From contig CM047427.1 in NCBI GenBank assembly GCA_026168455.1, positions 8,860,835 to 8,924,834 on the forward strand: a DNA stretch of 64,000 bases, in the 5' to 3' direction. Position numbers and translations under genes: made by a program. Under the pieces are notes generated by a model. It was not told the origin of the DNA. It did no database searches and saw only the letters and a list, made by a program, of their open reading frames with translations. The first letter of the stretch is position 1. Each line of letters begins with the position of its first letter. Below, one piece after another: positions 63,431-64,000 of this stretch. The DNA is from Theocolax elegans (taxonomy: Eukaryota > Arthropoda > Insecta > Hymenoptera > Cerocephalidae).

Positions 63431-63460
63431 CCTAAAGAGACGCGCCTTGCTCTCTTTAGG
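63431..63460. other. Hairpin H1a with CGCGCCTTGC loop
   Basis: Perfect 10-bp stem CCTAAAGAGA / TCTCTTTAGG closing the loop CGCGCCTTGC. The partner hairpin at 63532-63557 has the same loop and a different stem. Confidence 0.8.
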
Positions 63461-63531
63461 GCACCTTAATATGTTAGTTTTTTATTATTAATATTTGTTG
63501 TGTATGCCTGTGTATAATACGGAACAAAATA

Positions 63532-63557
63532 CTAAGATGCGCGCCTTGCCATCTTAG
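63532..63557. other. Hairpin H1b with identical loop and changed stem
   Basis: Perfect 8-bp stem CTAAGATG / CATCTTAG closing the same 10-base loop CGCGCCTTGC as H1a. About 50 bases downstream lies GTGTTTGTGTAGGTGA, which is also a spacer motif of the 59.8-61.5 kb satellite. Confidence 0.8.
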
Positions 63558-63629
63558 CAGCAGTTCGTAATATTTTTGTATGTGTTTGTGTAGGTGAGTG
63601 TAGGGTTTCGACTCTTATCCATGTATTAT

Positions 63630-63679
63630 GCCAAGGAGGTGGACCACGCACAATGCTGGTTTCACCACGAGGCTTGATT
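63630..63679. other. Hairpin H2a (GGTGGACCACGCACAATGCT type)
   Basis: Stem parts GCC/GGC and GGTG-ACC/GGT-CACC flank the conserved internal loop AAGGA/ACGA and the apical ACGCACAATGCT. The sequence is repeated 93 bp downstream with paired changes. The outer stem is weak here. Confidence 0.65.
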
Positions 63680-63715
63680 ATAAAAATGTTTTACAACATT
63701 TACAAAATATAAAAC

Positions 63716-63775
63716 CTTATTAAGTCAAGGAAGTGGACCACGCACAATGCTGGTTTCACTACGAGACTTAATAAG
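63716..63775. other. Hairpin H2b, stronger copy of H2a
   Basis: An 11-bp perfect outer stem CTTATTAAGTC (63716-63726) / GACTTAATAAG (63765-63775), the same internal loop AAGGA/ACGA, an inner stem AGTG-ACC/GGT-CACT and the same apical ACGCACAATGCT. Compared with H2a, G-C pairs are replaced by A-T pairs on both sides. Confidence 0.75.
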
Positions 63776-64000
63776 ATTTGGGAAGAGTCTCTTGTCTTAT
63801 CTTCTTCCATCCTTATATAACCTTATATACTATTCTTAATTACTAGTTTCACATTTTCTCAACTATCCATCTATCGGTAGTTCCTAGAAACTATATTTTA
63901 AATTAACAATAAGTCTAATATTATAAGTAATATTTACAATTTTCGCAACTTTTATAAAAATAGTTTAAACATTCTCATAATTTGTTCAAAATCTCAGATT
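63776..64000. other. No feature seen
   Basis: AT-rich sequence to the end of the window without recognisable structure. Confidence 0.4.

Noticed and set aside
1..64000. tRNA, rRNA and CRISPR arrays
   Set aside because: No tRNA A/B-box pair, no rRNA core and no spaced direct-repeat array of CRISPR type was seen by eye; the tandem arrays have no unique spacers.

Overview
The window reads as AT-rich, CpG-containing, repeat-rich DNA from an arthropod, most likely an insect and plausibly a hymenopteran. The evidence is the density of TA, CA and GA microsatellites, several families of short inverted-repeat elements, a LINE tail ending in tetranucleotide repeats, GT-AG introns and the lack of CpG depletion in very AT-rich DNA. 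The organism is inferred. Nothing bacterial or viral was recognised, and almost all ORFs here are chance open frames in AT-rich sequence.

From about 1 to 52 kb the window is intergenic or deep intronic. I find no complete host gene. It holds degraded transposable elements: an inverted-repeat MITE family near 4.1 and 31.9 kb; TTAA-flanked MITE-like elements near 11.9, 25.2 and 47.4 kb; an 0.86 kb TA-flanked element at 20.8-21.7 kb; the 3' end of a non-LTR retrotransposon on the minus strand at 18.0-18.45 kb; a 1.8 kb element with about 60 bp terminal inverted repeats at 46.0-47.8 kb; and a foldback/duplication cluster at 48.6-49.9 kb. GC-richer islands at 15.1-15.4, 32.4-32.8, 33.6-34.7, 41.1-41.6 and 43.4-43.7 kb carry promoter-like motifs or short exon-like stretches that I could not assign to a gene.

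The clearest genetic unit is a 7.0 kb transposon at 52263-59285. It has about 685 bp inverted repeats at both ends and is bordered by the direct triplet TTA. It carries a two-exon DDE transposase gene of the pogo/Tigger type (53557-55655). The two exons join in frame across a GT-AG intron, but one in-frame TGA at codon 151 interrupts the product. The rest of the element holds two internal hairpins and a 41-bp tandem repeat whose copies alternate between two variants. Both long terminal repeats keep outward-facing splice-like signals.

From 59.8 kb to the end the window is satellite-like: a ~214 bp tandem array in which nearly every unit carries a strong hairpin, some with the loop inverted, and which contains a ~580 bp higher-order duplication; then a ~270 bp repeat in three copies; and finally two pairs of small hairpins whose loops are conserved while the stems change in a compensating way (63431-63557 and 63630-63775). 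Those covarying hairpins and the hairpin satellite are the best candidates for something undescribed.
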